From contig CAWVSL010000002.1 in NCBI GenBank assembly GCA_963933115.1, positions 62,001 to 126,000 on the forward strand: a DNA stretch of 64,000 bases, given 5' to 3'. Positions 46,280-55,386 of this stretch are shown here, in pieces; the first letter of the stretch is position 1, and every line of letters starts with the position of its first letter. Position numbers and translations under genes: made by a program. Origin of the DNA: JALJPB01 sp963933115 (lineage in GTDB: Bacteria; Pseudomonadota; Gammaproteobacteria; Enterobacterales; Alteromonadaceae). The notes beneath the pieces are model-generated. The model was given only the letters and a program-made list of their open reading frames with translations. It ran no database searches and had not been told where the DNA came from.

Positions 46280-48988
46280 CTATTCGTTATCACCCTCATC
46301 GACCTCACTCGTCGGTACTTCACTGTCTTGAATTGATTCAGTTGACTCTGGAGAAGATACAGACATTTCATCTTCAAAAGACTCTAAAGCATCATCTTCT
46401 TCAACTTCATCAATACGCTGAAGAGCTACAACGTGTTCATCTTCAGACGTACGAATAATACGAACACCTTGAGTATTACGACCAATAACGCTGACTTCGT
46501 TAACACGGGTTCGAACCAATGTGCCGTTATCAGTGATGAGCATCATCTCGTCTTGTTCTTCGACTTGAACCGCACCAACAACTTTACCATTACGCTCACT
46601 GACCTTGATAGAAACTACGCCTTTGGTTGCTCTACTCTTAGCAGGATATTCAACCAAATCAGTTCGTTTACCATAACCATTTTCAGTAATAGTTAATATT
46701 GGCCCATCATTTTTTGGAACAATTAAGGAAACAATTTTTTGATCACCTTCAAGTCTCATACCGCGAACACCTGTTCCCGTTCGCCCGATAGGTTTTAAAG
46801 CCCAGCGTTGCTCACCAGTTTCAGGGTCGATTTTAATTTCACCTGTTTCGCTGTCACGTACTTTTTCATTGAAACGCACAACTTTACCCGCATCAGAGAA
46901 CAACATAATATCATTATTGCCATCGGTAATATCGACGCCAATTAAGGTATCGTCATCGCGAAGGTTCAAGGCAATAATACCATTGGCTCTTTGATTTGAA
47001 TAAGCATCCAAACGGGTTTTCTTAACTGTACCCGATGCTGTAGCCATAACGATGTATTTATCTTCGGCATATTCACGAACAGGTAAGATTGCGGTTATGC
47101 GCTCATCATTTTCAAGTGGCAAAATATTAACAATTGGACGACCACGAGCGGTCCGACTTGCCAGCGGTAATTGAAACACTTTTAACCAATATAATTTCCC
47201 ACGGTTTGAAAAACATAAAATAGTGTCATGGGTATTAGCCACTAATAACCGCTCAATGTAATCTTCTTCTTTCATCTTAGTGGCAGCTTTACCTTTACCA
47301 CCTCGACGTTGCGCTTGATAATCATTTAACACTTGGTATTTAACATAACCTTCGTGAGAAAGTGTGACGACAACATCCTCTTCAGTGATCAAGTCTTCAA
47401 GGGATAAGTCATGCGATGCATTTGTGATTTCGGTACGACGTTCATCACCAAATTCTTCACGGATAGCAATAAGTTCTTCACAAATAACTTCCATTAAGCG
47501 CGCAGGTGTAGCCAAAATATGCAATAACTCAGCAATTAAGTCTAATAACCCTTTGTACTCACTTAGAATTTTATCATGTTCCATGCCCGATAATTTGTAT
47601 AACTGTAAGTCAACGATCGCTTTGGCTTGTTCTGCAGTTAAGTAATATAAATCATCACGGATACCATATTCTGGCTCTAACCACTCAGGACGAGCAGCAT
47701 CATTGCCAGCAGCACTGAGCATTTGTGCTACGTCACCAAGTGTCCAACCTTGAGAAATTAATTTTTCTTCAGACTCTTTTCTATTATTAGATGATTTAAT
47801 CAGCTCGATAATAGGGTCAATATTAGCTAAGGCGATTGATAAACCCTCTAATATATGAGCACGTTCTCTAGCCTTACGTAATTCGAAAATTGTGCGACGA
47901 GTAACAACTTCTCTACGGTGAAGAACAAACGCTTCAAGCATCTCTTTAATGTTAAAGAGTTTAGGTTGCCCTTCCGTTAGCGCAACCATATTTAAGCCAA
48001 AAGAGACTTGCATTTGGGTAAGTTTGTAAAGGTTATTTAAAACCACTTCACCGACTTCGCCACGTTTAATCTCAATAACCATACGCATGCCATCTTTATC
48101 AGACTCATCACGTAGGGCTGAAATCCCTTCCAAACGTTTATCTTTAACTAGCTCTGCCATTTTTTCAATAAGGCGAGCTTTGTTAACTTGGTAAGGTAGT
48201 TCATAAACTATAATCGTTTCTTTACCGGTACTTTCGTTACATTCAATTCTAGCACGGGCACGAATTTTTATTTTACCACGGCCTGTACGATAGGCTTCTT
48301 CAATACCAGCGCGACCACTGATGATACCTGCTGTAGGAAAATCAGGTCCAGGAATATGCTCAAGTATTTCTTCAAAAGTAATATCAGCATTTTCGATAAT
48401 AGCCAAACAAGCATTTATTACTTCAGTTAAATTATGCGGTGGTATGTTAGTTGCCATACCGACAGCAATACCAGAAGTACCATTAACCAATAAGTTGGGA
48501 ATTCTGGTTGGCATTACTGCGGGGATATATTCAGTTTCATCGTAGTTAGGGACAAAATCAACAGTATCTTTGTCTAAATCAGCTAAAATAGAATGAGCAA
48601 TTTTTGACATTCTAATTTCGGTATAACGCATTGCTGCCGCTGAATCACCATCAACAGAACCAAAGTTACCCTGCCCGTCTACTAACATATAGCGAAGCGA
48701 AAAGGGTTGCGCCATACGGACTATTGTATCGTATACGGCAGTATCACCATGAGGGTGGTATTTACCGATTACATCACCAACCACACGAGCGGATTTTTTG
48801 TATGCTTTGTTCCAGTCATTACCTAAGACATTCATTGCGAATAATACGCGACGATGTACAGGCTTTAAACCATCACGCACATCAGGTAATGCACGCCCTA
48901 CGATTACACTCATGGCGTAATCTAAATAGGAGGTTTTTAATTCATCTTCAATATTTATTGGAACGACATTTTTGGCCAAATCGGTCAT
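46280..48988 (-). CDS. gyrA: DNA gyrase subunit A
   Basis: GyrA forms the breakage-reunion core of gyrase, which introduces negative supercoils. The catalytic tyrosine is Tyr122 (AMRYTEIRM). The quinolone-determining region HPHGDTAVYD has Thr83 and Asp87, a common native combination outside enterobacteria. The C-terminal pinwheel includes the GyrA box QRRGGKG. The last 40 residues are very acidic, as is usual. The total of 902 residues is normal (E. coli 875). The start is ATG at 48988. It is divergent from ubiG. Confidence 0.97.
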   Translation of the reverse strand: MTDLAKNVVPINIEDELKTSYLDYAMSVIVGRALPDVRDGLKPVHRRVLFAMNVLGNDWNKAYKKSARVVGDVIGKYHPHGDTAVYDTIVRMAQPFSLRYMLVDGQGNFGSVDGDSAAAMRYTEIRMSKIAHSILADLDKDTVDFVPNYDETEYIPAVMPTRIPNLLVNGTSGIAVGMATNIPPHNLTEVINACLAIIENADITFEEILEHIPGPDFPTAGIISGRAGIEEAYRTGRGKIKIRARARIECNESTGKETIIVYELPYQVNKARLIEKMAELVKDKRLEGISALRDESDKDGMRMVIEIKRGEVGEVVLNNLYKLTQMQVSFGLNMVALTEGQPKLFNIKEMLEAFVLHRREVVTRRTIFELRKARERAHILEGLSIALANIDPIIELIKSSNNRKESEEKLISQGWTLGDVAQMLSAAGNDAARPEWLEPEYGIRDDLYYLTAEQAKAIVDLQLYKLSGMEHDKILSEYKGLLDLIAELLHILATPARLMEVICEELIAIREEFGDERRTEITNASHDLSLEDLITEEDVVVTLSHEGYVKYQVLNDYQAQRRGGKGKAATKMKEEDYIERLLVANTHDTILCFSNRGKLYWLKVFQLPLASRTARGRPIVNILPLENDERITAILPVREYAEDKYIVMATASGTVKKTRLDAYSNQRANGIIALNLRDDDTLIGVDITDGNNDIMLFSDAGKVVRFNEKVRDSETGEIKIDPETGEQRWALKPIGRTGTGVRGMRLEGDQKIVSLIVPKNDGPILTITENGYGKRTDLVEYPAKSRATKGVVSIKVSERNGKVVGAVQVEEQDEMMLITDNGTLVRTRVNEVSVIGRNTQGVRIIRTSEDEHVVALQRIDEVEEDDALESFEDEMSVSSPESTESIQDSEVPTSEVDEGDNE

Positions 48989-49413
48989 AAACTGATGGTA
49001 TCCCTTGCTTTATAAAAAGTTTTAAACTTAATACGACAATAGTCTAATACTTGTCTAGAAAATCACTATTAAGATAGCGAAATCCTTGAATTATTGTTGT
49101 TTATCAACGAAGCATATTAACACAAAACATAGCAATTTCTATTGTTTATTAATGTTCCCTCATCTAATAGTTTAAATCGGTATTAAATCCCCTAAAAATT
49201 TAATATGACACACCAATATTAACCTAATAAATCCGAACACCGATGGCTTTAATATACTTCGCTTGATTTTTGATCAGGTAATAATTTTAAAACAATCGTT
49301 ACTGGCAAATATTTTTTTATCTATTATTAGTCTTGTTGCTGACAATACTATGTTTGATTAAAGCTTTAGTTTAGAATCATAGCGATAAACCCAGACAAGA
49401 TGCTAAAAATATC
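48989..49413. other. Divergent gyrA/ubiG upstream region
   Basis: The 425 bases between the two starts contain no gene. They are AT-rich and must hold the promoters of gyrA (minus) and ubiG (plus). A possible ubiG -35 (TTGCTG near 49335) is followed by only poor -10 candidates. No operator was recognised. Confidence 0.6.
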
Positions 49414-50136
49414 ATGACGCAATTAAATGTATCTCAACCATTAAATGTCAACCCCGAAGAAATAGCTAAATTTGAGAAGATAGCTAGCCAGTGGTGGGAT
49501 GAAACCGGTGATTTCAAGCCTTTACATCAAATCAATCCATTACGTCAGCAGTTTATAATCGAACATGTAGGTGATATTTTTGGTAAAAAAATTATTGATG
49601 TCGGTTGTGGCGGTGGTATCTTAGCTGAAAGTTTAGCTAGGCTAGGTGCAGAGGTTACTGGCATAGACATGGGGAAAGAACCTTTAAACATTGCTAAATT
49701 ACATGCCCTTGACTCAGGGGTAAAAGTTAATTATCAACAAATTACCGCAGAAGAAAAAGCTGAGACCAATGACCAAGCATTTGATATTGTTACTTGTATG
49801 GAAATGCTAGAACACGTCCCAAATCCTACCTCAGTTATAGAGTCTTGTGCAAAAATGGTCAAACCCGGTGGGTTAGTGTTTTTTTCAACATTAAACAAAA
49901 CTATAAAATCCTATCTTCTAGCGATAATAGCTGCGGAAAACCTTTTTAAACTTGTTCCAAAGGGTACTCATGAGCATGACCATTTTATTAAACCATCAAC
50001 ATTAATTGCTTGGGCTGAAAGTTTTGACCTGAAATGTATTGATGCGACAGGTATTCATTACAACCCTATTACTGAAAACCATAAACTTGCTCCAGGCTTA
50101 GATGTTAATTATATACTTTGTTGTAGGAAGGTTTAA
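49414..50136 (+). CDS. ubiG: Ubiquinone biosynthesis O-methyltransferase
   Basis: UbiG performs both O-methylations in ubiquinone synthesis. The N-terminal NVNPEEIAKFEKIASQWWD segment is diagnostic, followed by the SAM motif IIDVGCGGGILAESLARLGA (about 67-86) and the MEMLEHVPNP motif. The 240 residues match E. coli UbiG. The start is ATG at 49414. It is divergent from gyrA, as in other gammaproteobacteria, and is followed by a HAD phosphatase two bases later. Confidence 0.96.
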   Translation: MTQLNVSQPLNVNPEEIAKFEKIASQWWDETGDFKPLHQINPLRQQFIIEHVGDIFGKKIIDVGCGGGILAESLARLGAEVTGIDMGKEPLNIAKLHALDSGVKVNYQQITAEEKAETNDQAFDIVTCMEMLEHVPNPTSVIESCAKMVKPGGLVFFSTLNKTIKSYLLAIIAAENLFKLVPKGTHEHDHFIKPSTLIAWAESFDLKCIDATGIHYNPITENHKLAPGLDVNYILCCRKV

Positions 50137-50138
50137 CT

Positions 50139-50801
50139 ATGACAAAAAAAACGCACACCGCTATCCTATTTGATTTAGACGGTACTTTACTGGACACGGC
50201 AAATGATTTAGGCGCGGCCCTCAATCATGTTTTAGTTCAACATGATATGGAAAAGGTAACGAAAGAGCGCTTTCGTCCTGTTGCTTCCGATGGTGCAAAG
50301 GGTTTATTAGAACTAGGGTTTGGCGAATTACTCCAACACTATGATTATGAAATGCTGAGGAAGGAATTCCTTAATTATTACCAGGAAAATATCGCTGTAC
50401 ATACTTGCTTTTATCCAGGGATTGAAGAGTTATTGACAAACCTAATCGACAATAATATTCCTTGGGGGGTTGTAACAAACAAACCCATCGGTTTAACGTT
50501 AGATCTATTGCCACACTTTTCTTTATTCTCTTATTGTAACAGTATTGTTGGTGGAGACTCTCTGAAAGAGAAAAAGCCCCACCCGGCTCCTTTATTACAT
50601 GCTTGTAAAGAGATGGATGTAGATGCAACAGCTTGTATCTATGTAGGTGACGCCATTAGAGATATCGAAGCAGGTAATGCAGCCAAAATGTATACCGTTA
50701 TTGCTCAATGGGGCTATATTCTTGATAAAAGTTCATGTGAAAATTGGCAGGCTGACTTAATAGCTGTCGACGCCTATAAAATTTCTCAAATTATTTTATG
50801 A
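50139..50801 (+). CDS. HAD-family phosphatase, Gph/MupP type
   Basis: A 220-residue HAD subfamily IA phosphatase. Motif I FDLDGTLLDT (nucleophile Asp and Asp+2) is at about residues 11-20, motif II VVTNKP near 115, motif III KKPHPAP, and motif IV YVGDAIRDIEAG. In this position next to ubiG, related proteins are annotated either as phosphoglycolate phosphatase (Gph) or as N-acetylmuramic acid 6-phosphate phosphatase (MupP) of cell-wall recycling. The sequence alone does not settle which. It is translationally linked to ubiG. Confidence 0.85.
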   Translation: MTKKTHTAILFDLDGTLLDTANDLGAALNHVLVQHDMEKVTKERFRPVASDGAKGLLELGFGELLQHYDYEMLRKEFLNYYQENIAVHTCFYPGIEELLTNLIDNNIPWGVVTNKPIGLTLDLLPHFSLFSYCNSIVGGDSLKEKKPHPAPLLHACKEMDVDATACIYVGDAIRDIEAGNAAKMYTVIAQWGYILDKSSCENWQADLIAVDAYKISQIIL

Positions 50802-51152
50802 GTAACTAATTTAGATAACCAAGAGTGAATAAGTTAATTTACTTAAATAATCATCACCTTGATTTAATATATAAGAAATAAAATCAAAAATATTTTCAAG
50901 GCTAAAATAAAATAAAATAACCATTGCCTTTTAAAAGTGTCCAAAATGAAAAGCCTTGCTAAGTTAGTTATCACTAACATCAATTATTTAATATAATTGA
51001 ACAATAATATACACTGACAATAGCACTTGCAAAAAAAACAAAACCCCATTATCTTGTGATTGTATTTTAAAAAAACCCTACATATAGTGATTAACATGTT
51101 TTTGATTCACTATATATAGGAAACGATTTCACATAGAATTTATAGGTCTCTC
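50802..51152 (+). other. nrdA upstream region
   Basis: A 351-base gene-free stretch. The first 250 bases are AT-rich with no recognised signal. The last 80 contain the NrdR-box pair listed separately. No DnaA boxes were found. Confidence 0.6.
51075..51122 (+). promoter_or_regulatory. Tandem NrdR boxes upstream of nrdAB
   Basis: Box 1 ACCCTACATATAGTGA (51075-51090) matches 13 of 16 bases of the NrdR consensus ACACWATATATWGTGT, and box 2 TCACTATATATAGGAA (51107-51122) matches 12 of 16. The boxes are 32 bases apart start to start (16-base gap), three helical turns, which is the spacing known for NrdR pairs. They end 30 bases before the nrdA start. Confidence 0.82.
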
Positions 51153-53423
51153 ATGAACAACAATCTCTTTGTAACAAAACGCAATGGTAAAAAAGAACCT
51201 ATTGATTTAGAAAAAATCCACAAGGTAATCGATTGGGCTGCTGATGGCTTAGATAATGTTTCAGTATCACAAGTTGAATTAAAATCACATATTCAGTTCT
51301 ACGATGGCATAAGAACATCTGATATTCATGAAACAATAATTAAGTCAGCTGCTGATTTAATATCTGAAGAAACACCCGATTACCAATACCTATCAGCAAG
51401 GCTTGCCGTCTTTCACTTACGCAAAAAAGCTTACGGTCAATTTGAACCACCTAAATTATTTGATCATGTTGTTAATATGGTCGAAACAGGAAAATATGAT
51501 CAACACTTATTAGCTGATTACACACAAGCTGAATTTGAACAAATGGAAGCGTTTTTAGAGCATAAACGAGATCTTGATTTTAGTTATGCCGCAGTAAAAC
51601 AGTTAGAAGGTAAGTATTTAGTCCAAAATCGTGTCAGTGGCGAAATTTATGAGAGTGCTCAATTTCTTTATATCCTAGTTGCCGCATGCTTATTCGCTAA
51701 GTACTCTAAAGAGACACGTTTATCTTTTGTTAAAGGTTTCTATGAAGCCATCTCTACTTTTAAAATATCATTACCTACGCCAATTATGGCTGGAGTACGT
51801 ACACCAACTAGACAGTTTTCATCTTGTGTACTAATAGAATGTGGTGACAGTCTAGACTCAATTAACGCCACTTCAAGTGCTATCGTTAAATACGTCTCTC
51901 AACGAGCAGGTATTGGTGTAAATGCGGGTAGAATTAGAGCATTAGGAAGCACAATACGAAATGGTGAAGCTTTCCATACTGGCTGCATTCCCTTTTTCAA
52001 ACATTTCCAAACAGCGGTAAAGAGTTGTTCACAAGGTGGTGTCCGTGGCGGCGCAGCAACCTTATTTTATCCTTTGTGGCATTTAGAAGTTGAGAGTTTG
52101 TTAGTACTAAAAAATAACAGAGGCGTTGAAGAAAATCGTGTACGTCATCTCGATTACGGTGTGCAATTTAATAAATTAATGTATAGCCGCCTTATTAAGG
52201 GTGATTTCATCACATTATTTAGCCCTAGTGATGTACCAGGCTTGTATGATGCGTTTTTCGCCGATCAAGAAGAGTTCGAAAAGCTGTATGTCCAATATGA
52301 AGCCGATGATTCAATTCGTAAAAAACGTATCAAAGCTATCGAATTGTTTACTTTATTTGCTCAAGAACGTGCAAGCACTGGCCGAATTTATCTTCAAAAT
52401 GTTGATCACTGTAATACACACAGTCCATTTGATCCCTTACAAGCCCCTATTCGTCAAAGTAATTTATGTTTAGAGATTGCCCTACCAACAAAGCCAATGG
52501 CAGATATAAACGATGAAGAAGGTGAAATTGCACTTTGTACTTTATCCGCCTTTAACTTAGGTGTGATTGACAGCCTCGATGAATTAGAAAATTTAGCAGA
52601 TTTAGCCGTGCGTGCACTTGACAGTTTATTAGATTATCAAGACTACCCTGTTCCTGCTGCATTCAATGCAAGTATGGGGCGTCGTACTTTAGGTATTGGT
52701 GTTATTAACTATGCATACTATTTAGCCAAAAATGGTAAATTCTACTCTAATGGTAGTGCTAATAATTTAACTCACAAAACCTTTGAAGCAATTCAGTTTT
52801 ACTTACTCAAAGCGAGTAATCAATTAGCCAAGGAAAAAGGTGCTTGTCCTAAATTTAATGAAACTCGTTTATCTCAAGGTATATTACCTATCGATACTTA
52901 CAAGAAAGAAATTGATAATATTACTGGAGAAGCATTACATTATGATTGGGAAACGTTAAGAGCGAGTATTAAAGAGCATGGAGTAAGAAACTCTACTGTC
53001 TCTGCGTTAATGCCATCAGAAACCTCTTCGCAAATATCTAATGCCACAAATGGTATAGAACCACCACGGGGTTTGATTAGTATAAAATCTAGTAAAGATG
53101 GTGTTTTAAAGCAAGTTGTTCCTGAATACGAAAAGCTCAAAGATAATTACGAATTATTATGGAATATACCTAATAACCAAGGTTATCTAGAATTAGTTGG
53201 TATTATGCAAAAGTTTATTGATCAAACGATTTCAGCGAATACTAATTATGACCCTTCTCGTTTTGAAGGTGGTAAAGTACCGGTAAAACAAATATTAAAA
53301 GATATTCTAACTGCCTATAAATTAGGTGTAAAAACCATGTATTATCACAATACTCGTGATGGTGCAGATGATCAGATTGAAATTGAAGATGATAGTTGTG
53401 CTGGTGGTGCGTGTAAGATTTAA
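51153..53423 (+). CDS. nrdA: Class Ia ribonucleoside-diphosphate reductase, alpha subunit
   Basis: NrdA reduces ribonucleotides to deoxyribonucleotides. An N-terminal ATP cone (LFVTKRNGKKEPIDLEKIHK, first 90 residues) is followed by the ten-stranded barrel with the active-site cysteines (RQFSSCVLIE; SNLCLEI) and MPSETSSQISNATNG, and by the mobile C-terminal cysteine pair CAGGACKI. The 756 residues match E. coli NrdA (761). The start is ATG at 51153. Expression is probably controlled by NrdR through the boxes immediately upstream, and by ATP/dATP at the cone. Confidence 0.97.
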   Translation: MNNNLFVTKRNGKKEPIDLEKIHKVIDWAADGLDNVSVSQVELKSHIQFYDGIRTSDIHETIIKSAADLISEETPDYQYLSARLAVFHLRKKAYGQFEPPKLFDHVVNMVETGKYDQHLLADYTQAEFEQMEAFLEHKRDLDFSYAAVKQLEGKYLVQNRVSGEIYESAQFLYILVAACLFAKYSKETRLSFVKGFYEAISTFKISLPTPIMAGVRTPTRQFSSCVLIECGDSLDSINATSSAIVKYVSQRAGIGVNAGRIRALGSTIRNGEAFHTGCIPFFKHFQTAVKSCSQGGVRGGAATLFYPLWHLEVESLLVLKNNRGVEENRVRHLDYGVQFNKLMYSRLIKGDFITLFSPSDVPGLYDAFFADQEEFEKLYVQYEADDSIRKKRIKAIELFTLFAQERASTGRIYLQNVDHCNTHSPFDPLQAPIRQSNLCLEIALPTKPMADINDEEGEIALCTLSAFNLGVIDSLDELENLADLAVRALDSLLDYQDYPVPAAFNASMGRRTLGIGVINYAYYLAKNGKFYSNGSANNLTHKTFEAIQFYLLKASNQLAKEKGACPKFNETRLSQGILPIDTYKKEIDNITGEALHYDWETLRASIKEHGVRNSTVSALMPSETSSQISNATNGIEPPRGLISIKSSKDGVLKQVVPEYEKLKDNYELLWNIPNNQGYLELVGIMQKFIDQTISANTNYDPSRFEGGKVPVKQILKDILTAYKLGVKTMYYHNTRDGADDQIEIEDDSCAGGACKI

Positions 53424-53517
53424 CTGGTATATTTTAAAATTTCAAAAAATTCGTTATTGGGAATAATAAACATCATGACTATTATGTTAAAACTAAATTA
53501 GTCATAAAATAAATTGA

Positions 53518-53550
53518 ATCGAGTTACGTTAATGTTAATGTTAACTCGAT
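53518..53550 (+). other. Hairpin between nrdA and nrdB
   Basis: ATCGAGTTA (53518-53526) pairs perfectly with TAACTCGAT (53542-53550) around a 15-base loop. No U-tract follows, so it may set nrdA:nrdB mRNA levels by processing rather than end transcription. Confidence 0.4.
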
Positions 53551-53591
53551 AATACTTATCTACGAAAGAGAAGTATTTTGAGGAAATCTAA

Positions 53592-54734
53592 ATGGCGTAT
53601 ACAACTTTCAATAAAATAGCAAACAATGCACTCCTTGAACCAATGTTCCTAGGTAATTCAGTTAATGTTTCCAGGTATGACCAACAAAAACATATACCGT
53701 TTGAAAAATTAATTGAAAAACAACTCTCATTTTTCTGGCGTCCAGAAGAAGTAGATGTTTCAAAAGATAGAGCTGATTGGCAGACATTAACTACATCTGA
53801 AAAGCATATTTTCATGTCTAACTTGAAGTACCAAACGCTTCTAGACAGTATGGCTGCTCGCTCGGTAAATTTGGTCTTATTACCCCTCGTTTCTATACCA
53901 GAATTAGAAACGTGGATAGAAACGTGGGCATTTAGCGAAACTATTCATAGTCGTTCGTATACGCACATATTGCGTAATTTATTCACTAACCCTAGTGAGG
54001 TTTTTGATGACATCATGGTTAACCCTGCCATCTTAAAACGAGCCGAGAGTATTGCCAAATACTTTGATCAAGTAATTCTAACAACACAGCTTTTACAATC
54101 TCAAGGTGAAGGTACTTATGATGTTGAGGTCGCTGGCAAAAACACAACGATCGAAGTGAGTCGACGCAAGTTAAAAGAGCGCTTATTTCTAGCCGTGTGC
54201 TCAGTAAACGCACTTGAAGCTATTCGCTTTTATGTAAGCTTTGCTTGCTCATTTGCTTTCGCTGAACGTGAGTTACTTGAAGGTAATTCAAAACTAATTA
54301 AGCTAATTGCGCGTGATGAAGCACTCCATTTAACAGGCACACAGCATATACTTAATATATGGGCTAAGGGCAAAGATGACCCTGAGATGAAAGAAATATC
54401 TATAGCATTTAAAGAAGAAGGAAGGCAGATATTTTTAGACGTCGTTAAGCAAGAAAAAGAGTGGGCAGATTACTTATTTAAAGATGGTTCAATGATTGGG
54501 CTTAATGCTTTAATTTTAAAACAGTATATTGAATACATCAGTAACCAACGTATGCTTGCGATAGGCTTAGATTCACCATTCGATATTAAGAGCAACCCAC
54601 TACCGTGGATAAACTCTTATTTATCGTCTGATAATGTTCAAGTTGCCCCTCAAGAAACTGAAATATCAAGCTACTTAGTGGGTCAAGTTGACTCTTCTGT
54701 TGAAGCAGAAGATTTTGAAGATTTTGATCTGTAA
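53592..54734 (+). CDS. nrdB: Class Ia ribonucleoside-diphosphate reductase, beta subunit
   Basis: NrdB holds the diferric-tyrosyl radical cofactor. The iron-ligand helices are seen in ETWAFSETIHSRSYTHI and ARDEALHLTGTQHI, and the C-terminal tail EAEDFEDFDL matches the docking peptide for NrdA. The 380 residues match E. coli NrdB (376). The start is ATG at 53592, with GAGGAAA upstream. It is followed within ten bases by the ferredoxin that maintains its cofactor. Confidence 0.97.
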   Translation: MAYTTFNKIANNALLEPMFLGNSVNVSRYDQQKHIPFEKLIEKQLSFFWRPEEVDVSKDRADWQTLTTSEKHIFMSNLKYQTLLDSMAARSVNLVLLPLVSIPELETWIETWAFSETIHSRSYTHILRNLFTNPSEVFDDIMVNPAILKRAESIAKYFDQVILTTQLLQSQGEGTYDVEVAGKNTTIEVSRRKLKERLFLAVCSVNALEAIRFYVSFACSFAFAERELLEGNSKLIKLIARDEALHLTGTQHILNIWAKGKDDPEMKEISIAFKEEGRQIFLDVVKQEKEWADYLFKDGSMIGLNALILKQYIEYISNQRMLAIGLDSPFDIKSNPLPWINSYLSSDNVQVAPQETEISSYLVGQVDSSVEAEDFEDFDL

Positions 54735-54743
54735 TATATTATC

Positions 54744-55004
54744 TTGAATTTTTTTAATATAACAATTGGCGAAGGTAAGTCCATTCAATCTTCGCCTAAT
54801 CACACTATACTAGAGTCATTAGAACACAATGAAATAGAAGTACATTATCACTGCAGGGATGGATTTTGTGGTGCTTGTAGAGTAAAGCTAAAGAAAGGAA
54901 CAATTCGATACCCTCAAGGCGATCCCTTGGCCTATGTTGATGATGATGAAATCCTTACTTGCTGCTCATTACCTTCGTCTGATATTGAAATAGAAATCGA
55001 TTAA
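54744..55004 (+). CDS. yfaE: 2Fe-2S ferredoxin, class I RNR maintenance protein (YfaE type), TTG start
   Basis: An 86-residue plant-type 2Fe-2S ferredoxin with cluster cysteines in HYHCRDGFCGACRVKL and the fourth in ILTCCS. It aligns along its full length with E. coli YfaE, which reduces and rebuilds the NrdB diferric centre. The gene follows nrdB by nine bases. No ATG exists in frame; TTG at 54744 is the likely start, but no clear Shine-Dalgarno sequence is seen, so translation may be coupled to nrdB. Confidence 0.92.
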   Translation: MNFFNITIGEGKSIQSSPNHTILESLEHNEIEVHYHCRDGFCGACRVKLKKGTIRYPQGDPLAYVDDDEILTCCSLPSSDIEIEID

Positions 55005-55386
55005 CCTCTGTGCTTTCTCAGGTGTAATTACACTCTAATTATTAACGAGAAAGTGACATAACATCTACCTATGCTAACGATTTTCATTCATTAGCCTCAA
55101 CAATTAAAGTCCTATACCACTAGTTTTTATATAGGTCAGTAAAGTGACCTTAAGTAGTCAATTTGGCTAATGGCATTTATTATTCAGCAATTAAAATGAC
55201 TATACAAAGCCCGCAAGATATTCAGATATAAAGTTGATTTTTTAAAAGCTCTTGAAGGTGCAGTCTATTAGCATTACAGAGGTAGTTTTGTGCTTCTTAT
55301 AGGCATGGTGTTAGTTGAGGGACTTTATAAGCTAATGGAAGCCATTAGCTTACCTTAGGGATGAATAAATAACTTATTATTGTCTA
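55005..55386. other. Convergent intergenic region after the ferredoxin gene
   Basis: A 380-base gene-free stretch. It holds a small hairpin (AGGTCA/TGACCT, 55133-55150) and the strong 11-bp hairpin at 55328-55352. There is no coding potential. Confidence 0.6.
55328..55352. terminator. Hairpin downstream of the GGDEF gene
   Basis: TAAGCTAATGG (55328-55338) pairs with CCATTAGCTTA (55342-55352) with a three-base loop. It lies 35 bases beyond the minus-strand gene. U-tracts are absent on both strands, so termination is uncertain. Confidence 0.45.

Noticed and set aside
48631..48990. Plus-strand frame antisense to the start of gyrA
   Set aside because: It is a shadow frame of a highly conserved gene region, His-rich by antisense composition.
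50960..51070. DnaA boxes upstream of nrdA
   Set aside because: I looked for TTATCCACA-like sites; only poor partial matches such as TTATCTTGTG exist.
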